In this document: positions 43,060-52,145 of the stretch, piece after piece
How the letters are laid out: every line of letters starts with the position of its first letter
Position numbering within the stretch: the first letter of the stretch is position 1
Assembly: GCF_030732985.1 (NCBI RefSeq)
Contig: NZ_JASHJX010000010.1
Coordinates: forward strand, 30,791 to 94,790
DNA: 64,000 bases
Source of the DNA: Nioella sp. MMSF_3534
GTDB taxonomy: Bacteria; Pseudomonadota; Alphaproteobacteria; Rhodobacterales; Rhodobacteraceae
Direction of reading: 5' to 3'
Program-made: the position numbers and the translations under genes
The notes under the pieces: generated by a model
Seen by the model: the letters and a program-made list of their open reading frames with translations, nothing else
Told to the model about the DNA's origin: nothing
The model's database searches: none

Positions 43060-44868
43060 ATGGCCGACAGCTCCAGCCAGCCACAGCCGATGAACAGCGC
43101 ACAGGAACGTGAGAAATCGCGCCGCATCGGGTCTCTGCGTGCGCTTTTGCCGTTCATGCTGCCCTATCGCTGGCTGATGGCAGGCGCCCTGACCGCATTG
43201 GTCCTGACGGCCACCGTGTCGCTGACCATCCCGCTGGCGGTGCGCCGCGTGGTCGATGGGTTCGAGACCGATGCCGTGACGCTGCTGGACAAGTATTTCC
43301 TTGCAGCGCTTGGCCTTGCTGGCCTGCTCGCCATCGGCACTGGCCTGCGCTACTACCTTGTCACCCGGCTTGGCGAGCGTGTGATCGCCGATATCCGCAA
43401 GGCCGTGTTCGACCGCATGATCTCCATGAGCCCCGCTTTTTTCGAGCGGATCATGACCGGCGAGGTGCTGTCCCGCATCACCACTGATACCACGCTGATC
43501 CTGTCCGTCATCGGCTCGTCCATTTCCATCGCGCTGAGAAATGCGCTGATCTTCCTCGGCGGGCTTGGCATGATGCTCTATTCCTCGCCCAAGCTGACCG
43601 GGCTTGTGCTGCTGATCGTGCCCGTCGTGATCGTGCCAATCGTGGTGTTGGGTCGCCGCCTGCGGGTGCTGTCCCGCAAGAACCAGGACTGGATCGCAGA
43701 AAGCTCCGGCAAGGCCAGCGAGGCGTTGCTGTCCGTCCAGACCGTACAGGCCTTTACCAATGAACGCCCCACGGCGGGCGAATTCGACCGTGTGACGGAG
43801 GCCAGCTTCGACGCCGCCAAGACCCGCATCCGCACCCGCGCCGTGATGACGGTCATCGTTATCCTGCTGATCTTCTCGGGCGTCGTGGGCGTGCTTTGGA
43901 TCGGCGCGCGCGACGTGCGTGGTGGCGGCATGTCCATCGGCGAGCTGATCCAGTTCCTGATCTACGCGATCATGACCGCGGGGGCCGTCGGCGCGCTCTC
44001 GGAAATCTGGGGCGAGCTGCAGCGCGCCGCCGGTGCAACCGAACGGCTGGTAGAGCTTCTGACCGGCAGCGACAGCGTGGCCGATCCCGAGCAGGGACGC
44101 GAACTGCCCCAGGGCGGACGGGGCGCGATCCGATTTGAAAACGTGCAGTTCCACTACCCGACGCGCCCCGATCAGCAGGCGCTTGATGGGATCAACCTGA
44201 CCATCAAGCCCGGTGAAACCGTGGCCCTTGTCGGCCCCTCCGGCGCGGGCAAGTCCACGATTTTCCAGCTTCTGTTGCGCTTCTATGACCCGATCTCGGG
44301 CCGCGTCACCTTTGACGGGCTGGACCTGAAAGAGATGAAGCGCGCCACCTTCCGCGACGCCATGGCTTTGGTGCCGCAGGACCCGGTGATCTTCGCGGCC
44401 TCTGCCCGTGAAAACATCCGCTTCGGGCGCCCCGATGCCACGGATGCAGAGGTTGAGGCCGCCGCGCAGGCCGCTGCTGCGCATGATTTCCTGATGGCCC
44501 TGCCCGACGGGTATGACACCTATGTGGGCGAACGCGGCATCATGCTGTCGGGCGGGCAGAAGCAGCGCATCGCCATTGCCCGCGCGATCCTGCGCGACGC
44601 GCCGGTTCTGCTGCTCGATGAGGCCACGAGCGCGCTCGACGCGGAAAGTGAACGGGCGGTGCAGCAGGCCGTGGCGGAGCTGTCGGCCGACCGAACGACG
44701 CTGATCGTGGCGCACCGGCTGGCGACCGTGAAGAAGGCCGACCGGATCGTGGTCTTCGAGGAAGGCCGCATCGTCGCTGAAGGCACCCATGAGGAACTTG
44801 TGGCCGGCGATGGTCTTTATGCCCGGCTGGCGCGGCTCCAGTTCACCGAAGGGCTGGCTGCCGAATAA
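43060..44868 (+). CDS. ABC exporter, fused permease-ATPase (MsbA-like)
   Basis: This 602-residue half-transporter has six N-terminal membrane helices and a C-terminal ATPase with Walker A GPSGAGKST, signature LSGGQKQRIAIARAIL and LLLDEATSALDAESE. It probably exports lipids, peptides or drugs as a homodimer. The ATG at 43060 (MADSSSQPQ) was chosen because AGGACCGG precedes it. The Rhodobacterales homologues I recall are annotated as ABCB-BAC type; the cargo is not known. Confidence 0.92.
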   Translation: MADSSSQPQPMNSAQEREKSRRIGSLRALLPFMLPYRWLMAGALTALVLTATVSLTIPLAVRRVVDGFETDAVTLLDKYFLAALGLAGLLAIGTGLRYYLVTRLGERVIADIRKAVFDRMISMSPAFFERIMTGEVLSRITTDTTLILSVIGSSISIALRNALIFLGGLGMMLYSSPKLTGLVLLIVPVVIVPIVVLGRRLRVLSRKNQDWIAESSGKASEALLSVQTVQAFTNERPTAGEFDRVTEASFDAAKTRIRTRAVMTVIVILLIFSGVVGVLWIGARDVRGGGMSIGELIQFLIYAIMTAGAVGALSEIWGELQRAAGATERLVELLTGSDSVADPEQGRELPQGGRGAIRFENVQFHYPTRPDQQALDGINLTIKPGETVALVGPSGAGKSTIFQLLLRFYDPISGRVTFDGLDLKEMKRATFRDAMALVPQDPVIFAASARENIRFGRPDATDAEVEAAAQAAAAHDFLMALPDGYDTYVGERGIMLSGGQKQRIAIARAILRDAPVLLLDEATSALDAESERAVQQAVAELSADRTTLIVAHRLATVKKADRIVVFEEGRIVAEGTHEELVAGDGLYARLARLQFTEGLAAE

Positions 44869-45044
44869 TGCGGCAACTGCCACCCTGGAAAACCCCCTGA
44901 AACCGGACCCTGCACCCCCCGCATTGCAGTTTGCGTTGGGTTACGCTTGCTTTGCGGGCCTCTTTGCCTCCATCCTGATCCACAAAATACCGGCCCGCGT
45001 CGAAAGGCGACGGGCCAGACAGGGATAAAAGGGGAGGAATGAGA

Positions 45045-46937
45045 ATGAGGCGGTTTGCGAACGTCGCTGATGTCAGAGCCATGGAGCAGGATCTGCCCTG
45101 GCCTGAAAGCCAGCCAGCCACCACGCTGTATGAATTGCTGACCAAGACAAGGGACAAGTTCCCGAACCATAACGCAGTGTCCTATCAGCTGTTTTCCGGC
45201 CCCACCGACAAGGCCGAGACGCTGACCTGGTCGCAGCTGCATGGCAAGGTCACCCAGACCGCGAACCTGTTCCGGTCGCTTGGCATCACCGAGACGGACT
45301 CGGTGGCCTATGTGCTGCCCAATTGCAACGAAACCGTGCTGACCCTTCTGGGCGGCTGCGTCGCGGGCATCGCCAACCCGATCAACCCGCTGCTGGAGCC
45401 TGAACAGATCAGCGCCATTCTGCGCGAAACCGGGGCCAAGGCGGTGGTGACGGTCAAGGCCTTCCCGAAAACGGATGTGGCCCAGAAAGTGGCCGAGGCC
45501 GTGGGCCATGCGCCCAATGTGAAACATGTGATCGAGGTCGATCTGCTGCGCTACCTGACCGGCGTCAAGAAGCTGATCGTGCCGCTCATTCGGCCCAAGA
45601 ACCCATCCAACCACCACGCGAAGATCATCGACTTCAATGCCGAGATCGCCAAGCAGCCCGCCGACCGCCTGACCTTCGAGGATGCCAAGGCAGATCGCGT
45701 CGCCGCCTATTTCCACACCGGCGGCACCACTGGCATGCCGAAAGTGGCGCAGCACAAGTATTCTGGCCTGATCTATAACGGCTGGCTCGGGGCCACGATC
45801 CTGTTCGATGAAACAGACAATATCATGTGTCCGCTGCCGCTGTTCCACGTCTTTGCCTGCCACGTGATCCTGATGGCGGCGATTGCCTCGGGTGCGCATG
45901 TGGTCTTCCCGACGCCGCAGGGCTACCGGGGCGAGGGTGTGTTTGACAATTTCTGGAAGCTGGTCGAACGCTGGAAGATCACCTTCATCATCACCGTGCC
46001 CACGGCGATTTCGGCGATGATGCAACGCCCGGTGAATGGCGATATCTCGACCGTGAAAACCGCCTTCTCGGGGTCGTCGCCGCTGCCGGTGGAACTGTTC
46101 AAGCGGTTCGAGAAGGCCACCGGCGTGACGCTGGTCGAAGGCTACGGCCTGACCGAGGCGACCTGCCTCGTGTCCTGTAACCCGGTCGAGGGCGAGAAGA
46201 AGATCGGCTCGGTCGGTGTTCCTTTCCCGCATACGGAAGTGCGGATTCTCAAGCAGACCCCGGATGGCCCGGTTCAGTGCGGAACCGACGAGGTGGGTGA
46301 AATCTGTATCGACAACCCCGGCGTATTCGAAGGCTCGACCTATACCGAGAGCGACAAGAATATCGATCTGTTCCACGACGATATCTTCCTGCGCACGGGT
46401 GACCTGGGCCGGATCGACGCAGATGGCTATCTGTGGATCACGGGCCGTGCCAAGGATCTGATCATTCGCGGCGGTCACAATATCGACCCCGCCGAGATCG
46501 AAGAGGCCCTGGCCAGCCACCCCGCCGTGGCCATGACCGGCGCCATCGGGCAGCCCGATGCCTTCGCGGGCGAACTGCCCTGCGTTTATGTCGAGCTGGT
46601 GGCGGGTGCCGAGGTCTCGATCAAGGAGCTGAAAGAGCATTGCGACGAGCATGTCCACGAACGCGCCGCGCGTCCCAAGCATATCGAGCTGATGGATGAA
46701 CTGCCCAAGACGGCTGTGGGCAAGGTCTTCAAACCCGCGCTGCGCAAGATGGCCATCACCCGCGTCTACAACGCGGCGCTGGAAGAGGCGGGGGTGAATG
46801 CCCGCGTGGTGGAAGTTTCCGAAAGCAAGAAGCTGGGTCTTGTGGCCAAACTGGACCGGACCGGCGAGGTCTCGGATGAGGCCGTGGCCGATGTTCTGGG
46901 TGAATTCACACGCCCCTGGGCCTGGGCCGATCAATAG
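45045..46937 (+). CDS. Long-form acyl-CoA synthetase (AMP-forming)
   Basis: This 630-residue ligase activates a carboxylic acid via an acyl-adenylate. Motifs are YFHTGGTTGMPKVAQ (P-loop), EGYGLTEATCL, RTGDLGRIDADGYLWITGRAKDLIIRGGHNI and the C-terminal lysine in ELPKTAVGKVFKPALR. It is about 80 residues longer than most family members, with extra C-terminal sequence. The ATG at 45045 sits seven bases after GGGGAGGA; one at 45039 is too close. It is monocistronic; the substrate is unknown. Confidence 0.9.
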   Translation: MRRFANVADVRAMEQDLPWPESQPATTLYELLTKTRDKFPNHNAVSYQLFSGPTDKAETLTWSQLHGKVTQTANLFRSLGITETDSVAYVLPNCNETVLTLLGGCVAGIANPINPLLEPEQISAILRETGAKAVVTVKAFPKTDVAQKVAEAVGHAPNVKHVIEVDLLRYLTGVKKLIVPLIRPKNPSNHHAKIIDFNAEIAKQPADRLTFEDAKADRVAAYFHTGGTTGMPKVAQHKYSGLIYNGWLGATILFDETDNIMCPLPLFHVFACHVILMAAIASGAHVVFPTPQGYRGEGVFDNFWKLVERWKITFIITVPTAISAMMQRPVNGDISTVKTAFSGSSPLPVELFKRFEKATGVTLVEGYGLTEATCLVSCNPVEGEKKIGSVGVPFPHTEVRILKQTPDGPVQCGTDEVGEICIDNPGVFEGSTYTESDKNIDLFHDDIFLRTGDLGRIDADGYLWITGRAKDLIIRGGHNIDPAEIEEALASHPAVAMTGAIGQPDAFAGELPCVYVELVAGAEVSIKELKEHCDEHVHERAARPKHIELMDELPKTAVGKVFKPALRKMAITRVYNAALEEAGVNARVVEVSESKKLGLVAKLDRTGEVSDEAVADVLGEFTRPWAWADQ

Positions 46938-46964
46938 ACCAGACGGCTTCAAGGAAAGAGGAAG

Positions 46965-46986
46965 CGGCGCCGGATGGCGCCGTTTT
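46965..46986 (+). terminator. Terminator of the acyl-CoA synthetase gene
   Basis: CGGCGCC at 46965-46971 pairs with GGCGCCG at 46976-46982 around GGAT, followed by TTTT. Confidence 0.88.
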
Positions 46987-46997
46987 CGTTTCAGGGG

Positions 46998-47903
46998 TCA
47001 TAGGCCGCTCAGCTCCAGCAGAACGCCCGCGTGATCAGAGGCATGGGGGCGGTGGCGCCCCACACCCGGCAGGTGCGCGCCCCGGTGGCGGGTGGCTTCA
47101 TAGGCCAGCCCGGCGCGCAACACCTGCGGGATGGCTTCGGGCCAGCGGGCGGCAAGCGTGGGGGATGCCAGCAGGGCGTCAGGCTGGCCGTATCTGCCGG
47201 AATGACTGTCAAAGTAGGTCCAGCGTTCATCCTCAGGAAGCCGCGTCATCAGGTCTGAACTGAAGGGCGGCAGCAGCGGTTGAATGGCGGGTGTGGCATC
47301 GGGCTTAAACGGTTCGTTCAGATCCCCCGCGATCAGCCATAGGGCGCTTGATGGATCGCCAAACCGCCGCTCGATGATCCGCCTTGTGGCTTCGGCCTCC
47401 AGCCGCCTCACGGGCCGGGCGGTGTCCGGGTCGGGGTAGGGGGCCTTGAAATGGCAGGTAAAAACGGTCAGCCCGCCGGTTTCCACCATCAGGCAGTCCC
47501 TGCGAAAGACCGGCAGATCGAGGCGCGGCGCATCGAGACCCAGATCGGCGGCAGTCACCTGCGCGTGACTGGTCAGCCAGACGGGCTGGCGCGACATAAC
47601 CGCCAGGTCCAGCCCGCGCCCGTCATTGCCGGGCGGGCAATGGGCATGGGGGTAGGGGCGCAGACCGGCGGCGGGCAATAGCCGGGTGTTGAACCAATCC
47701 AGCGTGTCCTTGTCGAACACCTCCTGCAACAGCACCAGATCGGCCCCCGCCTGCGCCAGCAGCGCGGCGGACAACCGGCGGTCAGCCGGATCCAGTTCCG
47801 GGGCTTCGCCGATCTCATCGCGGTCCCGCGCGCCGTCCAGCCGGGGTTGGTCGCCCCGTTGGCGAAGCCGCAGGTTCTGGATGTTGAAACTCAGGATCCG
47901 CAT
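46998..47903 (-). CDS. Endonuclease/exonuclease/phosphatase family protein
   Basis: This 301-residue protein has the EEP fold: ILSFNIQNLR at the start, the metal-binding Glu in LVLLQEVFD, VFTCHFKAPYPD, WLIAGDLNEPF and a final RPHASDHAGVLLEL. It may cleave nucleic acid or a phosphodiester. No signal peptide is visible. The ATG at 47903 follows GGATGGGG. It lies just downstream of the benzoate-type operon on the same strand but looks functionally unrelated. Confidence 0.87.
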   Translation of the reverse strand: MRILSFNIQNLRLRQRGDQPRLDGARDRDEIGEAPELDPADRRLSAALLAQAGADLVLLQEVFDKDTLDWFNTRLLPAAGLRPYPHAHCPPGNDGRGLDLAVMSRQPVWLTSHAQVTAADLGLDAPRLDLPVFRRDCLMVETGGLTVFTCHFKAPYPDPDTARPVRRLEAEATRRIIERRFGDPSSALWLIAGDLNEPFKPDATPAIQPLLPPFSSDLMTRLPEDERWTYFDSHSGRYGQPDALLASPTLAARWPEAIPQVLRAGLAYEATRHRGAHLPGVGRHRPHASDHAGVLLELSGL

Positions 47904-47954
47904 GACCCCATCCAGCCGCATGCGGGCGCGATATGCAACGGCGGGCTGCGCGGA

Positions 47955-48350
47955 TCAGCCGATGACGGCGGTGGCCTCGATCTCGACCACCGCCTCATCC
48001 TCGACCAGCCCGGCGACCACGACCATCGCCATGGCGGGGAAATGCTTGCCCATGATCCGGCGATAGGCCGCGCCCACCTCTCGCTGACTGTCCAGATATT
48101 CCTGCTTGTCGGTCACATACCATGTCAGCCGCGTGATATCCGCGGGCGTGCCGCCAGCGGCCTCGAGCACATCGCGGATGTTGCGCAGCGCCTGTTCCAT
48201 CTGGCCGATGAAACCGCCGGGGGCGAAATTCCCGTCCGTGTCCCAGCCGATCTGACCGCCCACATAGAGCGTCCCGTTGCTGGCAAGAATGCCGTTCGCA
48301 TAGCCCTTGGGGTCGGGCCAGCCTGCGGGTTGAATGGATTTATGGGGCAT
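47955..48350 (-). CDS. RidA family protein of the aromatic catabolic operon
   Basis: This 131-residue protein has RidA features: GYANGILASNGTLYVGGQIGWD, LRNIRDVLEAAGG and a late MAMVVVAGLVEDEAVVEIEATAVI. It overlaps the thioesterase gene by 11 bases, hence part of the same operon. In a 2-aminobenzoate pathway it could hydrolyse imine or enamine intermediates after dearomatisation to release ammonia; this is inference. Confidence 0.85.
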   Translation of the reverse strand: MPHKSIQPAGWPDPKGYANGILASNGTLYVGGQIGWDTDGNFAPGGFIGQMEQALRNIRDVLEAAGGTPADITRLTWYVTDKQEYLDSQREVGAAYRRIMGKHFPAMAMVVVAGLVEDEAVVEIEATAVIG

Positions 48351-48756
48351 GGGCCGGGGCCTCCTCTCGGTCCAGAAGTATCTGTCGCACCCCCTCGGGC
48401 CATGGCCGGGGCCGCCCGTTTTCGCCCAGAAGGACAAGGGTGGAGCGCGCGGTGAAGCGGGGTTCGTCACCGCAATCGGCGGTGAACATCAGCCCAAGCG
48501 AGCTGCGCCCGACGCGGGTGACGGTCAGGGCGATGGTCAGGTGATCGCCATGGCGGCTTGGGGCCAGAAAGCGGGTGGTGATTTCCGCCGTGGGCACGCC
48601 GCCCGTGGCATGGAGCGTCTCGAACGGCAGTCCCAGCACCTCGTCGAAAAAGGCTTCGACGCAATCGTTCAGCATCTCGAAATAGCGCGGATAGAACACG
48701 ATGCCGGCCGGGTCGCAATGCTTGAACAGAACCTTCTGGGGGAAGTGGAACGCCAT
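48340..48756 (-). CDS. Acyl-CoA thioesterase, 4-hydroxybenzoyl-CoA thioesterase family
   Basis: This 138-residue hotdog protein has the catalytic motif HCDPAGIVFYPRYFEMLND, with the Asp of the 4-hydroxybenzoyl-CoA thioesterase family. It follows the LivF gene by three bases. It may release CoA from dead-end aromatic thioesters, a safety role known for CoA-dependent aromatic pathways. Confidence 0.9.
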   Translation of the reverse strand: MAFHFPQKVLFKHCDPAGIVFYPRYFEMLNDCVEAFFDEVLGLPFETLHATGGVPTAEITTRFLAPSRHGDHLTIALTVTRVGRSSLGLMFTADCGDEPRFTARSTLVLLGENGRPRPWPEGVRQILLDREEAPAHAP

Positions 48757-48759
48757 GGC

Positions 48760-49449
48760 CTAGACCCCCAGATGCCGGTCGGTGACATCGCGGGTCAGGT
48801 CCGAGAAAGCACCGGTCCACACGGTCACGCCTTTTTCGATGATCACCCCCTTGTCGGCAACGCCGCCCAGTTCCTTCAGCGATTTGTCAATCACGAGGAT
48901 CGACAGCCCGGCTTCCACCTTGAGCTGCCGGATCGCGGCCCAGATTTCCTGCCTTATGACGGGGGCAAGGCCCTCTGTCGCTTCATCGAGGATCAGAAGC
49001 CGGGGGTTCGTCATCAGCGCCCGGCCAATCGCCAGCATCTGCTGTTCGCCGCCGGACAGGGACGAGGCGACCTGGTCTTGTCGTTCCCCCAATCGCGGGA
49101 ACAGTTCGCTGACCCGCGCCATATCCCAATGTCCCTTGCGCGCCGCCGCGATCAGGTTTTCCTGAACGGTCAGCGGCGCGAAGCACCGGCGGCCTTCCGG
49201 CACCAGCCCGATGCCCGCGCGCGCCGCCTTGTGGGCGGGAACGCTACCCAGGTCGAGCCCGTCGAACATGACCGACCCGCCCCGGTTCTTCAGCATCCGG
49301 CAGATCACCTTGACGGTGGTGGATTTGCCCATCCCGTTGCGCCCCATCAGTGCCAGCACCTCGCCCTCGGCCAGATCGAGATGCACATCGAACAGCGCTT
49401 GCGACGCGCCGTAGAAGGCCGAGACATGGGACAGTTTCAGCAGGCTCAT
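48760..49449 (-). CDS. livF: Branched-chain amino acid-type ABC transporter ATP-binding protein (LivF type)
   Basis: This 229-residue ATPase has Walker A GRNGMGKSTTVK, a Q-loop in LVPEGRRCFAPLTVQENL, signature LSGGEQQMLAIGRAL and Walker B PRLLILDEATEGLAP. It overlaps LivG by four bases. With the other Liv-type genes it imports a small carboxylate, here probably the aromatic substrate of the operon. Confidence 0.93.
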   Translation of the reverse strand: MSLLKLSHVSAFYGASQALFDVHLDLAEGEVLALMGRNGMGKSTTVKVICRMLKNRGGSVMFDGLDLGSVPAHKAARAGIGLVPEGRRCFAPLTVQENLIAAARKGHWDMARVSELFPRLGERQDQVASSLSGGEQQMLAIGRALMTNPRLLILDEATEGLAPVIRQEIWAAIRQLKVEAGLSILVIDKSLKELGGVADKGVIIEKGVTVWTGAFSDLTRDVTDRHLGV

Positions 49450-50201
49450 GCCGCGTCCTCCTCGCCCAGATAGGCCTCTCGCACACGCGGGTCGGACTTG
49501 ATCTCGTCCGCTGTGCCGGTCGCGATGATCTCGCCATAGACCAGCACGCTGATCCGGTCGGCCAGCGCAAAAACCGCGTCCATGTCATGTTCCACCAGCA
49601 GGATCGGCGCGCGGTGGCGCAGCCCGTCGAGGAAGCCGGTCAGCCGGTGCGAGCCTTCGGCGCCAAGCCCCGCCATCGGCTCATCCATCAGGAAGGCCTT
49701 GGGTTGCAGGGTCAGCGCCACGGCAACCTCCAACTGGCGGCGTTGGCCGTGGGACAGCTCTGCGGTGACGAAATTGCGGAACTCTGCCAGGCCCACCTGT
49801 TCGAGAGCGTCCTCGGCCCGTTCCAGCAGGGCCTTGTCGCGCATCACGTTGCCGAAGAAGCGATAAACCTTGCCCCGCTGCCCGAGCGCGCCGAGCACCA
49901 CGTTTTGCAGCACGGTGAATTCCATCGCCAGCGCCGAAATCTGGAAGGTCCGGCCAAGCCCCGCCCGCGCCCGCTGCGTCGTCGTCAGGGGCGTCACGTC
50001 CTGCCCGTCGAAGATCACCTGCCCGCTGTCGGGGCGCAGCGCGCCGGAAATCTGCGCGATCAGCGTCGATTTTCCCGCGCCATTGGGGCCGATCAGGGCG
50101 TGAATCTCACCCGGAAACAGGTCCAGCGACACGTCCTTCGATGCCTCAAGCGCGCCGAAGCTTTTGCAGATCGCGCAAGTTTGCAGAAGCGCCTCAGTCA
50201 T
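49446..50201 (-). CDS. livG: Branched-chain amino acid-type ABC transporter ATP-binding protein (LivG type)
   Basis: This 251-residue ATPase has Walker A GPNGAGKSTLIAQ, the GLGRTFQISALA motif typical of LivG, and LSHGQRRQLEVAVAL as signature, with AFLMDEPMAGLG as Walker B. It overlaps LivM by eight bases. Confidence 0.93.
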   Translation of the reverse strand: MTEALLQTCAICKSFGALEASKDVSLDLFPGEIHALIGPNGAGKSTLIAQISGALRPDSGQVIFDGQDVTPLTTTQRARAGLGRTFQISALAMEFTVLQNVVLGALGQRGKVYRFFGNVMRDKALLERAEDALEQVGLAEFRNFVTAELSHGQRRQLEVAVALTLQPKAFLMDEPMAGLGAEGSHRLTGFLDGLRHRAPILLVEHDMDAVFALADRISVLVYGEIIATGTADEIKSDPRVREAYLGEEDAA

Positions 50202-51168
50202 GGGCCACCTCCCGTCCGGCGATCAGGCCGATGACACCGCCGCGCGCGAATAGCACGACGCCAAGCAGGATCGCGCCCAGATAGACATGCCAGTAATGGC
50301 TCAGGTCTTCGAGGACATATTCCAGCGCAATGAACAGCATCGCCCCGGCCACGGGGCCCGACAGCCGCGCGATGCCGCCAAGGATGATCAGGATCATGAT
50401 CTCGCCCGACATGTGCCAGCTGAGCATCGAGGGGCTGACGAAGCGGTTGAGATCGGCAAAGAGCGCACCCGCAAGGCCCGTCACCGCCCCGGAAATCGTA
50501 AAGGCGACCAGCCGCAGCCGGTAGGGGGCCAGCCCCACGGCCTCGGCCCGCGCCGCGTTCTGGCGTGTTGCCTGCAACGCCAGCCCGAAGGCGGATTTCC
50601 CAAGCCGGTCGGTCAGGACCATCACAACGGCGAGGATCACGAAACAGATCAGGAAGAAGTTCAGCGGCACCAGCGTGTTCACGCCCGGAAACCCGTTGCG
50701 CAGGTAGATCGACATGCCGTCCTCGCCGCCATAGGTCGGCCAGGAAATCGCGAAGTAGAACAGCATCTGCCCGAAGGCGAGCGTGATCATGATGAAATAG
50801 ACGCCGGTCGTGCGCAGCGACATCGCCCCGATGACCAGTGCTGTCAGGGCAGAGGCAATCAGCGCCACCAGCCAGATGATCGGCATCGACTTGGTGCCCT
50901 CGATCACGCCCCAGATCGGCATGTAGTTCTGCGCGTGGAAGGCAAGAATGCCCATGGCATAGCCACCCACCCCGAAGAATGCCGCGTGCCCAAGGCTGAC
51001 CAGCCCGCCAAGCCCAAGCGCGATGTTCAGCCCGACGCCCGCAAGCGCCAGGATCGCGGCCTTGGTGGCGAGGGTGATGATATAGGGTTCATCCATGGCG
51101 TAGGCGATCAGCGCCGTGGCCAGAAGAATGCCGGGAATGGCGAGGTTCAGGATCGTTTCACGCCGCAT
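50194..51168 (-). CDS. livM: Branched-chain amino acid-type ABC transporter permease (LivM type)
   Basis: This 324-residue permease has about nine helices and LivM sequences: GLNIALGLGGLVSLGHAAFFGVGGYAMGIL near residue 50 and LRLVAFTISGAVTGLAGALFADL. The ATG at 51168 overlaps the LivH stop; a GTG just upstream at 51171 is equally possible. Confidence 0.93.
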   Translation of the reverse strand: MRRETILNLAIPGILLATALIAYAMDEPYIITLATKAAILALAGVGLNIALGLGGLVSLGHAAFFGVGGYAMGILAFHAQNYMPIWGVIEGTKSMPIIWLVALIASALTALVIGAMSLRTTGVYFIMITLAFGQMLFYFAISWPTYGGEDGMSIYLRNGFPGVNTLVPLNFFLICFVILAVVMVLTDRLGKSAFGLALQATRQNAARAEAVGLAPYRLRLVAFTISGAVTGLAGALFADLNRFVSPSMLSWHMSGEIMILIILGGIARLSGPVAGAMLFIALEYVLEDLSHYWHVYLGAILLGVVLFARGGVIGLIAGREVAHD

Positions 51169-52088
51169 CACGATTGCCCTCCGAAAAGGCCAGAGGGTTT
51201 GAAGAGCAGGATGCCCGCCATCAGGATATAGATCGTCATCGACGCCAGCGATGCCCCCACGGTCGTCGCGCTGCTTGCATCCATGAAGAGGCCAAAGAGC
51301 TGCGGCAGCATGATCCGGCCGAGCGTATCGGTCAGCCCCACCAGCAGCGCGCCGATGAAGGCGCCCTTGATGGAGCCGATGCCGCCGATCACGATCACCA
51401 CGAAGGCGAGGATCAGCACAGGCTCGCCCATGCCGACCTCGACCGACTGGATCGGGCCGATCATCGCGCCCGCCAGCCCCGCCAGCGCCGCGCCAAGGGC
51501 AAAGACCAGCGTGTAAAGCTTGCGGATGTCGACGCCGAGCGCCGCGATCATCTCGCGGTCTGCCTCGCCCGCGCGGATCTGGATGCCGATCCGGGTGCGG
51601 GAGATGAGCCAGAACAGCCCCGCCCCAACCGCCAGCCCCACGGCGATGATGAAGAGCCGGTATTTCGAATACTCGATCCCACCCGGCAGCATGGTCGGCC
51701 CCGACAGCAGGTCGGGCGTATCGAGGTAAAGCGGCAGCGACCCGAAGAAAAACCGCGTGCCTTCGGAAAAAATCAGGATCAGCGCGAAAGTGGCCAGCAC
51801 CTGGTCCAGATGGTCCCGATCGTAAAGCCGTCGGATGACCACCATTTCCACCAGCGCCCCGATCATCGCCGCGGCCATCAGCGCCCCCATCAGCGCCAGC
51901 CAGAACGACCCTGTCCAGCCCGCGACGCCCGCCGCCGCGAAGGCCCCGATCATGTAGAGCGAGCCATGGGCGAGGTTGATCAGCCCCATGACCCCGAAAA
52001 TCAGGGTCAGGCCCGCCGCCATAAGGAACAGCATGACGCCAAATTGCAGCCCGTTGAGAAGCTGCTCGATCAGAAGAGCTGCTGACAT
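51168..52088 (-). CDS. livH: Branched-chain amino acid-type ABC transporter permease (LivH type)
   Basis: This 306-residue permease has eight or so helices with LivH landmarks LLNGLQFGVMLFLMAAGLTLIFGVMGLINLAHGSLYMIGAF and IVIGGIGSIKGAFIGALLVGL. A hairpin separates it from the upstream binding-protein gene. Confidence 0.93.
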   Translation of the reverse strand: MSAALLIEQLLNGLQFGVMLFLMAAGLTLIFGVMGLINLAHGSLYMIGAFAAAGVAGWTGSFWLALMGALMAAAMIGALVEMVVIRRLYDRDHLDQVLATFALILIFSEGTRFFFGSLPLYLDTPDLLSGPTMLPGGIEYSKYRLFIIAVGLAVGAGLFWLISRTRIGIQIRAGEADREMIAALGVDIRKLYTLVFALGAALAGLAGAMIGPIQSVEVGMGEPVLILAFVVIVIGGIGSIKGAFIGALLVGLTDTLGRIMLPQLFGLFMDASSATTVGASLASMTIYILMAGILLFKPSGLFGGQS

Positions 52089-52104
52089 GGAAAATCCCTT
52101 TGTT

Positions 52105-52135
52105 GGCCGGGCCTTGCGCGCAGGCAGGCCCGGCC
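52105..52135 (-). other. Stem-loop between binding-protein and LivH genes
   Basis: GGCCGGGCCT at 52105-52114 pairs perfectly with AGGCCCGGCC at 52126-52135 around an 11-base loop. It lacks a T run in the direction of transcription, so it likely stabilises the 3' end of the binding-protein mRNA or lowers read-through. Confidence 0.6.
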
Positions 52136-52145
52136 GGTCAGGCCA

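Noticed and set aside
44789..45028. 79-codon plus-strand frame before the acyl-CoA synthetase
   Set aside because: It overlaps the end of the ABC exporter gene in another frame, has no family resemblance, and covers the hairpin and promoter region.
45045..46937. Assignment of the acyl-CoA synthetase as DmdB of DMSP demethylation
   Set aside because: It is about 80 residues longer than the lengths I recall for DmdB, and no dmdA, dmdC or dmdD gene is nearby.
43033..46952. Two long minus-strand frames (616 and 711 codons) opposite the ABC exporter and acyl-CoA synthetase
   Set aside because: Both are exact antisense shadows of genes with clear family motifs and show no domain of their own.
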